Below, one piece after another: positions 11,080 to 19,366 of a stretch of 64,000 nt of DNA. Within the stretch, counting starts at the first letter, position 1, and each line of letters begins with the position of its first letter. The notes below the pieces were generated by a model. The model ran no database searches. It saw only the letters and a program-made list of their open reading frames with translations, and was not told the origin of the DNA. The position numbers were made by a program, and so were the translations under genes. The DNA comes from Streptomyces eurocidicus. GTDB taxonomy: Bacteria; Actinomycetota; Actinomycetes; Streptomycetales; Streptomycetaceae. The stretch lies in NCBI RefSeq assembly GCF_002891295.1, contig NZ_LGUI01000001.1, forward strand, positions 434,001 to 498,000. Reading direction: 5' to 3'.

Positions 11080-13167
11080 CTATCCGCCGTCGCGCGGGCG
11101 CCGCGCGTCGTGGTCGCGGTGCACGACCCCGCCGTTGTGCGGCTGCTCCCGGACCGAGCCGCACAGCTCGTGGTTGAGCTCGCGGACGAGCGCGTCCAGG
11201 TCGGTGGGCCGGTCCGCCGACCACCAGTCGCCCAGCAGCTCCGCGAGCGAGTCCGCGCGGGCCTCGTAGAGCAGGCCCGCCTCCCGCCGCCCCTCGTCGG
11301 TGAGGACCAGCGGCAGCCCTTCGCGTACGGCCAGCCCGCGCGTCTCCAGCTGCCGCGTCGCCTCGGAGATCACCCGGAGCGGGATGTCGGCGCGCTCGGC
11401 CAGCAGCGCGGGCTCCGCGGACCCGTAGCGGTTCATGCGCAGCAGCATCCAGCTCGCGGCGGGGTGCAGGTCGAGCCCGGCGCGGGCGGTGATGTCCTCG
11501 TAGACCCGGCGGCGGCCCTCGCGGCTGCCGAGCAGCGACAGGGCGCGGGCGCACTCCTCCCGCGAGGAGCGTTCGACGGGGTTGCTGGCCAGGACCTCGC
11601 TGGTGTCGGGGGCGGTGACGCTGGCCCGCAGCGGGTCCTCGCGCAGCAGCCAGGCGAGCGCGAAGGCGACGAGCACGGCCGGCACCGCGTAGAGGAAGAC
11701 GTCGGTGATCGACTGGGAGTAGGCGGCCAGCACCCCGGCCCGTTCGCCCGGCGGCAGCAGGGTGATCGCCCGGGGGTCGGCCTTGAGCTTCGCCGCGTCG
11801 ACGCCGGCCGGGAGCGTGGCGCCGGCGAGGGCGTCGTTGATGCGCGGCCCGAGCTTGTTGGTGAAGATCGTGCCGAAGATGGAGACGCCGAAGGACGCCC
11901 CGATGGACCGGAAGAACGTGGCCCCGGAGGTGGCGACGCCCAGGTCCTCGTAGCCGACGGCGTTCTGCACGACGAGCACGAGCACCTGCATGACCAGGCC
12001 GAGCCCGAGGCCGAAGACGAAGAAGTACGCGCTCATCTCGCCGGTGGAGCTGGCCGGGTCGAGCTGGTGCAGCAGGAGCAGCCCGATCGCGGTCAGCGCG
12101 GTGCCCGCGATCGGGAAGACCTTGTAGCGGCCCGTGCGGCTGACGATCTGGCCGGAGCCGGTCGAGGCGATCAGCAGGCCCGCGACCATCGGCAGCATGT
12201 GCACGCCCGACATCGTCGGCGAGACGCCGTGGACGACCTGGAGGAAGGTCGGCAGGTACGTCATGGACCCGAACATCGCGAAGCCGATGACGAAGCCGAT
12301 CACCGAGCAGAGCGTGAACGTGTGGATCCGGAAGAGCTTGAGCGGCAGGACGGGCTCCGCGGCCCGCCGCTCCACGAGCACGAACGGCACCAGCAGCACG
12401 ACGCCCAGCACCCCGAGGCCGATGATCTGCCAGGACGACCAGGCGTAGCTGACGCCGCCGAGGGAGGTCATCAGCACCAGGCAGGTGGCGACGGCGGCGA
12501 TGAGGAAGGTGCCGAGGTAGTCGATGCGGTGCGGCGTGCGGTGGGCGGGGATGTGCAGGACGGCGGCGATGACGAGGAGCGCGACGATGCCGATGGGCAG
12601 GTTGATGTAGAAGACCCAGCGCCAGCTGAGGTGGTCCACGAAGAGCCCGCCGAGGAGCGGGCCGAGCACGCTCGTACCGCCGAAGACCGCGCCGAAGAGC
12701 CCCTGGTAGCGGCCCCGGTCGCGGGGCGGCACGATGTCGCCGACGATCGCCATCGACAGCACCATGAGCCCGCCGCCGCCCAGGCCCTGCAGGGCGCGGA
12801 AGGCGATGAGCTCGCCCATCCCCTGGGCGATGCCGCACAGCGCCGAGCCGATCAGGAAGATCACGATGGCGGCCTGGAAGAGCTTCTTGCGGCCGTACTG
12901 GTCGCCGAGCTTGCCCCAGAGCGGGGTCGCGGCGGTGGAGGCGAGCATGTAGGCGGTGACCACCCAGGAGAGGTGGTCGAGCCCGCCGAGGTCACTGACG
13001 ATGGTCGGCAGCGCCGTGGAGACGATCGTCTGGTCCAGAGCGGCCAGCAGCATGCCCAGCAGGAGCGCGCCGATCGCGACGAGCACGGTGCGCCGGGGCT
13101 GTCCCTCGCCGGGCACGGCCGGGGGGTCCGCGGCGGCCGTGGCGGGGCCCGGGGTGTCGTCCGCCAT
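11080..13167 (-). CDS. DHA2-type MFS multidrug exporter with C-terminal winged-helix domain
   Basis: A 695-aa protein. Residues ~25-540 form a 14-helix MFS drug:H+ antiporter of the DHA2/EmrB-QacA type, with ALDQTIVSTALPTI, GKLGDQYGRKK and GPLLGGLFVDHLSWRW motifs. After the last helix come ~150 residues that look like a MarR-type winged helix (PAASWMLLRMNRYGSAEPALLAERADIPLRVISEATRQLETRGLAV... LTDEGRREAGLL). The fused domain is unusual for an exporter but known in actinomycetes; it may sense ligand or bind DNA at the membrane. The first 20 residues are a polar tail. Substrate unknown. Confidence 0.85.
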   Translation of the reverse strand: MADDTPGPATAAADPPAVPGEGQPRRTVLVAIGALLLGMLLAALDQTIVSTALPTIVSDLGGLDHLSWVVTAYMLASTAATPLWGKLGDQYGRKKLFQAAIVIFLIGSALCGIAQGMGELIAFRALQGLGGGGLMVLSMAIVGDIVPPRDRGRYQGLFGAVFGGTSVLGPLLGGLFVDHLSWRWVFYINLPIGIVALLVIAAVLHIPAHRTPHRIDYLGTFLIAAVATCLVLMTSLGGVSYAWSSWQIIGLGVLGVVLLVPFVLVERRAAEPVLPLKLFRIHTFTLCSVIGFVIGFAMFGSMTYLPTFLQVVHGVSPTMSGVHMLPMVAGLLIASTGSGQIVSRTGRYKVFPIAGTALTAIGLLLLHQLDPASSTGEMSAYFFVFGLGLGLVMQVLVLVVQNAVGYEDLGVATSGATFFRSIGASFGVSIFGTIFTNKLGPRINDALAGATLPAGVDAAKLKADPRAITLLPPGERAGVLAAYSQSITDVFLYAVPAVLVAFALAWLLREDPLRASVTAPDTSEVLASNPVERSSREECARALSLLGSREGRRRVYEDITARAGLDLHPAASWMLLRMNRYGSAEPALLAERADIPLRVISEATRQLETRGLAVREGLPLVLTDEGRREAGLLYEARADSLAELLGDWWSADRPTDLDALVRELNHELCGSVREQPHNGGVVHRDHDARRPRDGG

Positions 13168-13545
13168 GGGCTGGCTCCTGGGGGTGCGACGGGACTGCGG
13201 GGGCGGGCTCTCTGGTCCTGGACGGGGTCCCGGGCGGTTCCCGGGCGGGGGCGGGGTTCCTGGTGGCCCCGGGGCGGGGTTCCTGCGGTGGACGGGGGCG
13301 CGTACGGGGCGGTACGGGGCGGGCCGTGGGCGTACGCGCGCTCATACGCCCGCACGCGCCGCGACCCGGCCGCCGTTCGGCCGCCCGGCGTCCCGCTGCC
13401 CTCCATCGTGATCCGGATCCGCGCGGACGGCCCGCCGGGATAGGCCATTGGCAGCGCACCCCGGCCGCCCCGACCCGGCAGCAGCCCCGTCGCGGGCCGG
13501 TCCGCACCCCCGCCGACCTGGGCCTGTTGGCGATCGGGAGGACTT
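13168..13545. other. Intergenic region left of the island
   Basis: This is 378 bp of GGGGTTCC/GGGCGGG-rich sequence upstream of the MFS gene. It must hold the MFS promoter. No gene or clear element was recognised before the attachment-like repeat at 13546. Confidence 0.4.
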
Positions 13546-13609
13546 TTTGTATCTTTGAGAAACAAAGTGGCCTCGTCCGTATTCCCTGACCGGCGGGCGA
13601 GGCCGCTTG
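13546..13609. repeat. Left 64-bp attachment-like repeat (attL candidate)
   Basis: The 64 bp from TTTGTATC to GCCGCTTG align without gaps to 20559-20622 with 54 identities. The left end forms an inverted repeat of the form TTTGTnTCT...AGAnACAAA, as expected for a serine-integrase dimer site. It lies 86 bp beyond the stop of the integrase remnant, the usual place for att next to int. Confidence 0.65.
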
Positions 13610-13695
13610 CCTTCTCCCGCGCCCTGGAGTCCGCCGATGCCGGCCAACGCCCCCGCCACCACGACCACGCTGACCGCCCGTGCCCTCCTTCTCGA

Positions 13696-14028
13696 CTACT
13701 CCTGAGAAACACGGTCAAGCTCGTCGGCCCAAGGGTCCGGCTCCCAGACCGGATGCAGCTCAAGACGCGATGCGGCCCTGACCTTGCCCTCTCGCTGGAC
13801 GCGGTACACCGCAACCCTGCGGAGTAGCTGACGCAAGATCCCGTTACGCTCGCCCGCCGTCAGCGTCTCCCACTCGTCGAGGAGCCCGACGATCAGAGGT
13901 TGGTAGTCGGTGACGTCTGGGGTGGCCTCGACGGCTGCCACCTTGGCGAGCAGCGCTTCAGCGGTATCGCTCTGCTGCTTGATGCGGTCCCTGGCGGCCT
14001 CGTAGGCACCCTCCGGATAGTCGTCCAC
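13696..14028 (-). pseudogene. Large serine integrase, C-terminal remnant
   Basis: About 110 codons of the C-terminus of a large serine recombinase. It keeps a helical stretch (AARDRIKQQSDTAEALLAKV), the WETLTAGERNGILRQLLRRV segment and the typical closing PVWEPDPW. The catalytic Ser domain, the recombinase domain and the zinc ribbon are missing. The sequence breaks near 14022-14035, where it joins an endolysin fragment on the other strand. It cannot be functional. It marks the island as a former phage or integrative element. Confidence 0.75.
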
Positions 14029-14030
14029 TT

Positions 14031-14699
14031 CCCGGCCCGCTGTGCCACGGCGTGATCACGAAGAACGGCGACGTCTACCTGATCTCGGCCGGCCGCGCCA
14101 ACCACGCCGGGAGCGGCGACAGCTCCGTGCTCGCCGCCGTCATCAACGAGCGATCGACCCCGGACCCGGACGACACCGACACCGACGGCAACGCCCACTT
14201 CTACGGGTTCGAGTGCGTGAACGTCGGCGACGGGTCGGACCCGTGGCCCGAGGCACAGCTCGACGCGATCGAGCGCGCGTCCGCCGCGATCTGCCGCGCC
14301 TACGGCTGGTCAGCCGCGTCCGTGATCGGTCACAAGGAGTGGACCGATCAGAAGATCGACCCGCGCGGTTTCTCCATGAACACGATGCGCGAGCGGATCG
14401 ACCGCCGCCTCGGCCACGCACCCGGCAAGCCCGCGCCGGCCCCCGAGCCCGAGTTCGAGCCGTTCCCCGGCCAAGGCTTCTTCAAGTCGCACCCCGACTC
14501 GCCGATCGTGACCGCGATGGGCCGCCGCCTCGTCGACGAGGGGTGCAGCGCGTACGCCGCGGGCCCCGGCCCGCAGTGGACCGTCGCCGACCTCCGCTCG
14601 TACGCCCGGTGGCAGCGCAAGCAAGGGTTCTCCGGCAGCGACGCCGACGGCTGGCCCGGCCGCGTCACCTGGGATGCGCTCCGCGTCCCCAAGGTCTGA
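14031..14699 (+). pseudogene. Phage endolysin (amidase_2 + peptidoglycan-binding), N-terminally truncated
   Basis: The frame enters mid-domain with PGPLCHGVITKNGDVYLISAGRANHAG, typical of N-acetylmuramoyl-L-alanine amidases (amidase_2). It continues through VIGHKEWTDQKIDPRGFSMNTM, which holds the conserved His and Lys/Asp of the zinc amidase. Residues ~145-215 are a peptidoglycan-binding-like domain (QWTVADLRSYARWQRKQGF...WPGRVTWDALRVP). The N-terminal zinc-ligand His and the true start are missing. An internal GTG at 14052 could start a 215-aa product, but without the first strand it should be inactive. The break coincides with that of the integrase remnant. Confidence 0.75.
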
Positions 14700-14725
14700 C
14701 CACGCCTCCGACAGAAAGAGCCCCC

Positions 14726-14989
14726 ATGGCTGACGCGTCCCGCCGGACCGTGCGCACCATCGTGCAGACGGCCGTCGCCCTCGCTGTCCTGCTCCCCGCG
14801 ATCATCGATGCCTCGGGCATCCCCTCCACCCTGCCGTGGGTCGCTGCCGCGCTCGCCGTCGCCGGCGGCCTCTCCCGCGTCATGGCCCTGCCCGGCGTCC
14901 AGGCCCTCATGCCCCGATGGCTACGCACCGGCCCCGATCGCGACGACGAGCTGCGCCGCCTCGACCGCACTGGGGGTGGTGGCCTGTGA
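14726..14989 (+). CDS. Phage holin-like membrane protein
   Basis: An 87-aa protein with two hydrophobic segments (TIVQTAVALAVLLPAIIDASG and WVAAALAVAGGLSRVMALPG) and a charged C-terminus. Its position directly after the endolysin and its size fit a phage holin, the pore that releases endolysin. The ATG at 14726 lies 26 bp after the endolysin stop. Its end overlaps the next gene (GTGA). Confidence 0.65.
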   Translation: MADASRRTVRTIVQTAVALAVLLPAIIDASGIPSTLPWVAAALAVAGGLSRVMALPGVQALMPRWLRTGPDRDDELRRLDRTGGGGL

Positions 14990-15252
14990 CCGACCCGGCC
15001 CCGCACGATCCCGCGGCGGTCGCCCTCGAACTGGAGAAGCTCCGCGGGGCCGTCGAGGTCGGGTTCGCCCGGGTCGACGGGTCCCTCGCGCTGCTCGTCC
15101 AGCGCAGCGACCAGACCGACGCCCATCTCGCCGACCACGAGGCCCGCCTCGACGACCTCGAACGCGCCCGGTGGCCCCTGCCCGCCCTCGCCACCGTGAC
15201 CGCCGTCGCCGGCCTGCTGCTGTCCCTGTGGCAGGCCACAACCACCCACTGA
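14986..15252 (+). CDS. Small phage-type protein with coiled coil and C-terminal membrane helix
   Basis: An 88-aa protein. The helical N-terminal part (AVALELEKLRGAVEVGFARV...SDQTDAHLADHEARLDDLERAR) is probably a short coiled coil. One C-terminal membrane helix follows (LATVTAVAGLLLSLW). The GTG start overlaps the holin stop by 4 bases. This architecture is common after holins in actinophage lysis cassettes, where it may act as a second holin or spanin-like factor. Function is inferred only from position. Confidence 0.6.
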   Translation: MTDPAPHDPAAVALELEKLRGAVEVGFARVDGSLALLVQRSDQTDAHLADHEARLDDLERARWPLPALATVTAVAGLLLSLWQATTTH

Positions 15253-15315
15253 TGTACTGCGCGCCCGTCCGGCCATGCGCCGGACAGGCGCGCATTTGGC
15301 GTTCTGTCAATTCCG

Positions 15316-15792
15316 TCAGTCCCTGGTCGCCCCTTCCGGCCAGAGCACGCGTACGGGCACTCCTATGCGCTGGGCGTAGGCGACTACGTCCGCGGTGCCG
15401 CCGTAACCTCGGGCCGGTTGGCCGTCCCATACTGCGAGCACTTCATCGACAAGTCCGACCAGTAGTTCGCTCCCTGCCATGTGCGCCTGTGAGGTGGGCT
15501 CATCGAGGCCAGTGTGATGGACGTCCGAGGCACGGTCGAGGATCTCGTCATAGGTCACGTGGTGCCAGCCAGGCAGGCTGTTCCGGTACTCCGCCGCGGG
15601 AATGACAACCTCGACTCGCCCCCCGCGATCAAGCACCGACCGAGCAAACCAGGCGTCTGGGCCATCCGCAATGCAGCTGACACCGACGAGTTCATCTGGC
15701 GGGTACGCCTTGACCGCCTCAGCAAGTTCCTGTCGCACACGCTGTTCAACCTCGTCAGGCAGTCCGCGATGGCCAGTGATACCGATCCTCAT
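15316..15792 (-). CDS. SLOG-like nucleotide-binding protein
   Basis: A 158-aa protein beginning MRIGITGHRGL, a Rossmann-type Gly motif (GxTGHR). A second conserved motif GYGGTADVVAYAQRIGVPV near the C-terminus is like the GGT segment of SLOG/LOG-type nucleotide-binding proteins. The ATG at 15792 is chosen because GAGAGGGGAC precedes it; an upstream ATG at 15810 lacks this. It starts 14 bp after the XRE regulator stop, so the two form an operon. Such pairs recur in Streptomyces; the ligand is unknown. Confidence 0.6.
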   Translation of the reverse strand: MRIGITGHRGLPDEVEQRVRQELAEAVKAYPPDELVGVSCIADGPDAWFARSVLDRGGRVEVVIPAAEYRNSLPGWHHVTYDEILDRASDVHHTGLDEPTSQAHMAGSELLVGLVDEVLAVWDGQPARGYGGTADVVAYAQRIGVPVRVLWPEGATRD

Positions 15793-15806
15793 CTGTCCCC
15801 TCTCGA

Positions 15807-17073
15807 TCACAGGTAGGCGTCATTAAGTCGCCCGTCGAAGTCGCGGACAAGCGCCGGCGGCGATGCGGACGAGTAGCCCCGGCGGAAGTTCCGGGCCCGC
15901 TCGGCCACCCGTCCGGAGCGTAGTCGCAGACCGGTGTCGAGCGCCTGAGTTGCGAGACCAAAAGCGACGTCTAGATAACCCGCGGCCAGGTGCCCCGTAG
16001 CGACATCCAGCGTAAGGAGTGCTCGCTGCTTCTCGTGGCTGGACGAAAGAGCAGCCGTTGCGTCGGCGATGGAGGAATGAACCCACCGGGGCCGCGCTAA
16101 CCGGGCGCCACAGGTGACCCGGGCAGCTGCGATCTTGCGCTCGTCGAAGGTAAAGGACCCATGGCCATGGTGGCGCCGCGTCCGCCGCCATTCGGGCCGC
16201 TTCAGCAGCACTTGCCGTGAGGGCTCGATCGGCTGCGCGGTCGTCGCCAGCCGTAGCATGCGCAACCGCTTCGAGCGATGAGAGCCACGCCGCCGCAATC
16301 GGTGGTCGTTCCGAGCCGAGTTGCCGCCTCGCCGAGCGAATCAAGGCTAGCCCCTGTGCACAGTTGCCGTACTCGACCTCAAACTGCGCCAAGCTCCCCT
16401 GTTGGTACGCGATCAACAGTGGGTCTGCGGCCCGGCGCGCTGCCTTGATCGCCGCGCCGTACCAGGTACGCGCGGACCCTTGGTCGGCCATATCCCAACT
16501 CAACCAGCCAACAAGACTGGCGACTTCGCTTCCAACAGCCGCCAAGCGCGTACGGGTCGACTGATCGTTCGTCTGCGAGGCTACGGTCTGAACGAGCCGC
16601 ATGTGCCCCTGGACGGTGTCGGACAGTTGCCGCGCCGGCGCCGTGGCGTCCATCCTCCGATAGGCGGTTGTTGCGACACGGAGCACCGCCGCTTGACCCC
16701 CCTCCCACTCTGCCCGCGGGGGCGTCGCTGTGTTCAGGACAGGGGTAGCTGCAACCGCAGCTACCCCGGCCAGTAATTTGCGCCGTTCCACTTCATCGTT
16801 TCCATCTCTGAGCTTGCCCGGTGCTGCGTCACTGTCGGCAAGGCCGACCAGCCGGAGCGGGATGCCGAGGTGGTGAGCAGCCCGAGCGAGGGCGGTCATG
16901 TTGTACTCGCCTGCGCCTCGCTTCTCCAAGCGGGAGACCGCGGACTGAGACAAGCCACAGGCGCCGCCGAGTTGGCCCTGAGTCAGCCGCGCAGACTCAC
17001 GTACCAAACGAATGACCCGCCCGTAGTCGCCTTGTGATGACGCGGTCCGTACGGCGCTGTCGGACCAATTCAT
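15807..17073 (-). pseudogene. XRE-family regulator with C-terminal helical-repeat domain, frameshifted
   Basis: The N-terminus has an XRE helix-turn-helix (about residues 18-58: RVIRLVRESARLTQGQLGGACGLSQSAVSRLEKRG). A long alpha-helical, TPR-like domain follows. The reading frame runs well to AAPPWPWV (about nt 16160) and then turns to nonsense ending at 15823. The sensible continuation FTFDERKIAAARVTCG... to GRLNDAYL (stop 15807) is in the neighbouring frame. One surplus C (or two missing bases) near 16155-16160 separates them. If real, the regulator loses ~115 C-terminal residues but keeps its DNA-binding domain. It is divergent from the graspetide operon and is probably its regulator. Confidence 0.75.
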
Positions 17074-17136
17074 TGGTGCCTGTCCCTCTCACGGTAGGTA
17101 GGGGAGAACGGATATGCGAGCTCGCGTACCCGCCTG

Positions 17137-17154
17137 CTGCATACCCGTATGCAG
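17137..17154. promoter_or_regulatory. Palindrome in the XRE/graspetide divergent region
   Basis: CTGCATACCCGTATGCAG has two perfect 8-bp arms around CC. Related GCGTACCC blocks flank it (about 17124 and 17171). It lies 64 bp upstream of the XRE regulator start and ahead of the small-gene operon, the natural place for an XRE operator. Confidence 0.5.
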
Positions 17155-17235
17155 GGTGCGCATGAACGCTGGCGTACCCACGTGCAACAGCGGTTCGCTC
17201 GTCTCACGCAATAACGGGACCGAGGAGCAACCGAC

Positions 17236-17487
17236 ATGGGAAGACCTCAAGGAACCGGTGCCCCAGTCAGAGCGCCGAGCGCTACCCGGGCGCTTTTGTC
17301 ACGACTGATTGCGGCCGACGGTACGGGCGGGACCATCATGCTGCGGGGTGATTTGGGGGAGTCGGCGGATGGCCCGGACCTGTCCACGGGTTCCATGGCC
17401 TACCCGGCTTGCCGATGCGAGGTTCACCGTGCGGGCAAGGGACAGCCGGATTCGGCCGTGCGCCTCGGCGCCAAGGGGGCTCCGTGA
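17236..17487 (+). CDS. Small hypothetical protein, first gene of graspetide operon (tentative)
   Basis: An 83-aa frame beginning MGRPQGTGAPVRAP, with a GAGGAG ribosome site about 9 bp before the ATG. Its TGA overlaps the GTG of the next gene (GTGA). The second half has high third-position GC and one CRCEVH motif. No family was recognised. It may be only a leader segment, but the coupling to the next gene favours translation. Confidence 0.4.
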   Translation: MGRPQGTGAPVRAPSATRALLSRLIAADGTGGTIMLRGDLGESADGPDLSTGSMAYPACRCEVHRAGKGQPDSAVRLGAKGAP

Positions 17488-17693
17488 CCACTGAAGCGGA
17501 AGTGATCTCGTTGCCCCACTCGTCCGGCCCCGGCGGAGTCGTCGTCGGCAAGACCGTGGACGAGTGCAGCACCTGCTCGCGCCTGAACGACGACCGACAC
17601 CGGGCGTGGACGCCCCCAACGGTGAACTGGCCTCTTGAGGAGCGGACCCGTCGAGAGTTGCACGCACATTGGGAGGAGGCGCACCGTGCCTAG
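17484..17693 (+). CDS. Small CxxC protein
   Basis: A 69-aa acidic protein with one CxxC (DECSTCSRLNDDRH) and a C-terminal helix rich in Glu/Arg/His (LEERTRRELHAHWEEAHRA). The GTG at 17484 follows CAAGGGGG and overlaps the previous stop. The C-terminal His residues plus CxxC could bind zinc. Its stop overlaps the start of the next small CxxC gene by 8 bp. Proteins of this size recur beside XRE regulators in Streptomyces; function unknown. Confidence 0.55.
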   Translation: MTTEAEVISLPHSSGPGGVVVGKTVDECSTCSRLNDDRHRAWTPPTVNWPLEERTRRELHAHWEEAHRA

Positions 17694-17859
17694 ACCCCGT
17701 GTCCCGAAGGTCAAGGCAGCCGTCACCGCCGGCTGTGAGGTCTGTGCGAAGATCCGGGCCAACCTGACCGCCGCTGCGAGCCGGGGCGACATCGACAGCG
17801 TGGGCACGCTTGACGTGATCTTGGGCCGTCACGAGAGACAGGCCCATGCCCAGGACTGA
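17686..17859 (+). CDS. Second small CxxC protein
   Basis: A 57-aa basic protein with one CxxC (AGCEVCAKIRANLTAAASRGD) and a C-terminal His-rich end (GRHERQAHAQD). GTG start at 17686, preceded by GGGAGGAGG. Its CxxC spacing followed by a helix and terminal His residues mirrors the previous gene, so the two may be distant paralogues or partners. It is upstream of the graspetide precursor by ~215 bp. Too short for family assignment. Confidence 0.55.
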   Translation: MPRPRVPKVKAAVTAGCEVCAKIRANLTAAASRGDIDSVGTLDVILGRHERQAHAQD

Positions 17860-18073
17860 AGACCACCCTGCCGATCACGATCCGCCCGCACGCCCGCCCC
17901 TCCCTCAGGACTCCTACCCTTCCGCCGGACGTACCTCCCCACACCCCTTCCCGGCGGAGGGGTAGGCACGAACGCCCGTCCGGTCGATCCTGGGGAGTTT
18001 CGGCGGACGGGTGCACCACCGCACGGCGGTGCAGGGAAGGACCCCGCACCGGAAACCAGATCAAGGAGAACTT

Positions 18074-18358
18074 GTGTCTGTACTCACTGACCGACTCCCG
18101 ACTCGGAACCGCGTGATCAACTCCGACCCGGCCGGCCCGCTCGCGACCCGGCCGTTCGGCCTCGACGCACTGGCCAACGTGGCACCCGTGGGCATCCCGT
18201 CGCAGACCTTCACCGTCGACCCCGCCTCGCAACTCTCCGTCATCGACGGCGAGGTATGCATCAACACCCCGGCGCACATGAACAACACCATCTGCAACAC
18301 GGAGTCCGACGGACAGGACGCCATCGGCGGCGTGGACGAGGACCAGAACGACGACTGA
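18074..18358 (+). CDS. Graspetide precursor peptide (ATP-grasp-modified RiPP)
   Basis: A 94-aa precursor. The leader holds ATRPFGLDALANV (25-36), a PFxLxxL-type recognition motif of this graspetide group. The C-terminal core (about 68-94) has Thr72, Thr76 and Ser78 as possible ester donors. Its acceptors are Asp/Glu in VDED (87-90) and the closing DD. Asp79-Gly80 is the kind of site that PIMT homologues turn into an aspartimide. The GTG at 18074 is chosen because AAGGAGAA precedes it at 18063-18070. The gene is 6 bp upstream of the ATP-grasp ligase. It resembles the putative ATP-grasp-target family seen in Streptomyces. Confidence 0.8.
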   Translation: MSVLTDRLPTRNRVINSDPAGPLATRPFGLDALANVAPVGIPSQTFTVDPASQLSVIDGEVCINTPAHMNNTICNTESDGQDAIGGVDEDQNDD

Positions 18359-18364
18359 CGCCCG

Positions 18365-19366
18365 ATGACCACACCATCCGGTGAGAGCACGCGCGGCCAG
18401 GCGCCGCGCGTGCTCGTCGTCACCTTCGCCCTGGACCCGACCGCCGACTACGTACTGCGCGAGCTGAACGCCCGCCGCATACCCTTCTGGCGCACCGACC
18501 TAGCCGACTTCCCCACCCGCTCTACGCTGTCCGCCGAGGTCGGTGCCGACGGCCGATGGAGGGGCGCCATGCGCGACGCCACGCGAGGGGTGGACCTCTC
18601 AGAAGTCCGCGCCGTCTGGTGGCGCAAGCCCACCCCGTTTGCCTTCCCCGAGACCATGAGCGGACCCGAGCAGGTGTTCGCCACCTCGCAGGCCAAACGC
18701 GCCGTCTCCGGCGTGCTCGGTTCCCTCCCCGGAGTCCTGTGGGTCAACCGCCCCGAGCGCAACGCGGACTGCACCAAGCCCAGGCAACTCGCCGCCGCAG
18801 CCGAGGCCGGCCTGCGCGTACCCGAGACCCTGATCACGAACAACCCCGCCGATATCCCGTCCTTCGCCCAGCGATGCGGCGGCCACATCATCACGAAGGT
18901 TCTCGGCGGCATCGTCCACACGGAGAACAACACCCGAGGGCAGCTCTACACCCACCGTGTCCCACCCGAGCAGTGGAACGACTCCCGCATCGCGCTTACC
19001 GCCCACCTGTTCCAGCGCGAGATCACCGACAAGGCGTACGAGGTCCGGGTCACCGTCGTCAACGGCCAGACCTTCCCCGTCGCCATCCACGCCCCGGCCG
19101 GCCCCGCCAGCCTCGACTGGCGCCGCGACTCCCACAGCCTCCGCTACAGCACCGCCCTTCTGCCCCCGGAGGTCCAACGGGGAATCGAGGCCATGATGTG
19201 GCGCCTCGACCTCGTCTTCGCCGCCCTCGACTTCATCGTCGACAGCAACGGCACGCACTACCTCGTCGACGTCAACCCCGGCGGCCAATGGGCGTGGATC
19301 GACCACACCCGCGACGCCATCACGCACGCCCTCGCCAACCTTCTGGAGAAAGGCAGCACGACGTGA
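18365..19366 (+). CDS. ATP-grasp graspetide ligase
   Basis: A 333-aa ATP-grasp enzyme of the MvdC/MvdD-like RiPP maturase class. The N-terminal domain (VLVVTFALDPTADYVLRELN, FWRTDLADFP) is followed by WWRKPTPFAFPE, the ATP-binding strand GGHIITKVLGG, and the metal-binding end LDFIVDSNGTHYLVDVNPGGQW (Asp and Asn ligands). It activates core Asp/Glu side chains with ATP and closes macrolactone (ester) or lactam links. It sits 6 bp behind the precursor and its stop overlaps the methyltransferase GTG (GTGA). All key motifs look intact. Confidence 0.87.
   Translation: MTTPSGESTRGQAPRVLVVTFALDPTADYVLRELNARRIPFWRTDLADFPTRSTLSAEVGADGRWRGAMRDATRGVDLSEVRAVWWRKPTPFAFPETMSGPEQVFATSQAKRAVSGVLGSLPGVLWVNRPERNADCTKPRQLAAAAEAGLRVPETLITNNPADIPSFAQRCGGHIITKVLGGIVHTENNTRGQLYTHRVPPEQWNDSRIALTAHLFQREITDKAYEVRVTVVNGQTFPVAIHAPAGPASLDWRRDSHSLRYSTALLPPEVQRGIEAMMWRLDLVFAALDFIVDSNGTHYLVDVNPGGQWAWIDHTRDAITHALANLLEKGSTT

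Noticed and set aside
10223..12838. Long open frame on the minus strand across the GNAT and MFS genes
   Set aside because: It is a shadow frame: Arg/Pro/His-rich, no family motif, and it overlaps the real MFS gene in another frame.
17114..17308. 64-codon frame starting MRARVPACC in the graspetide promoter region
   Set aside because: It overlaps the palindromic operator and lacks a ribosome site; codon use is poor.
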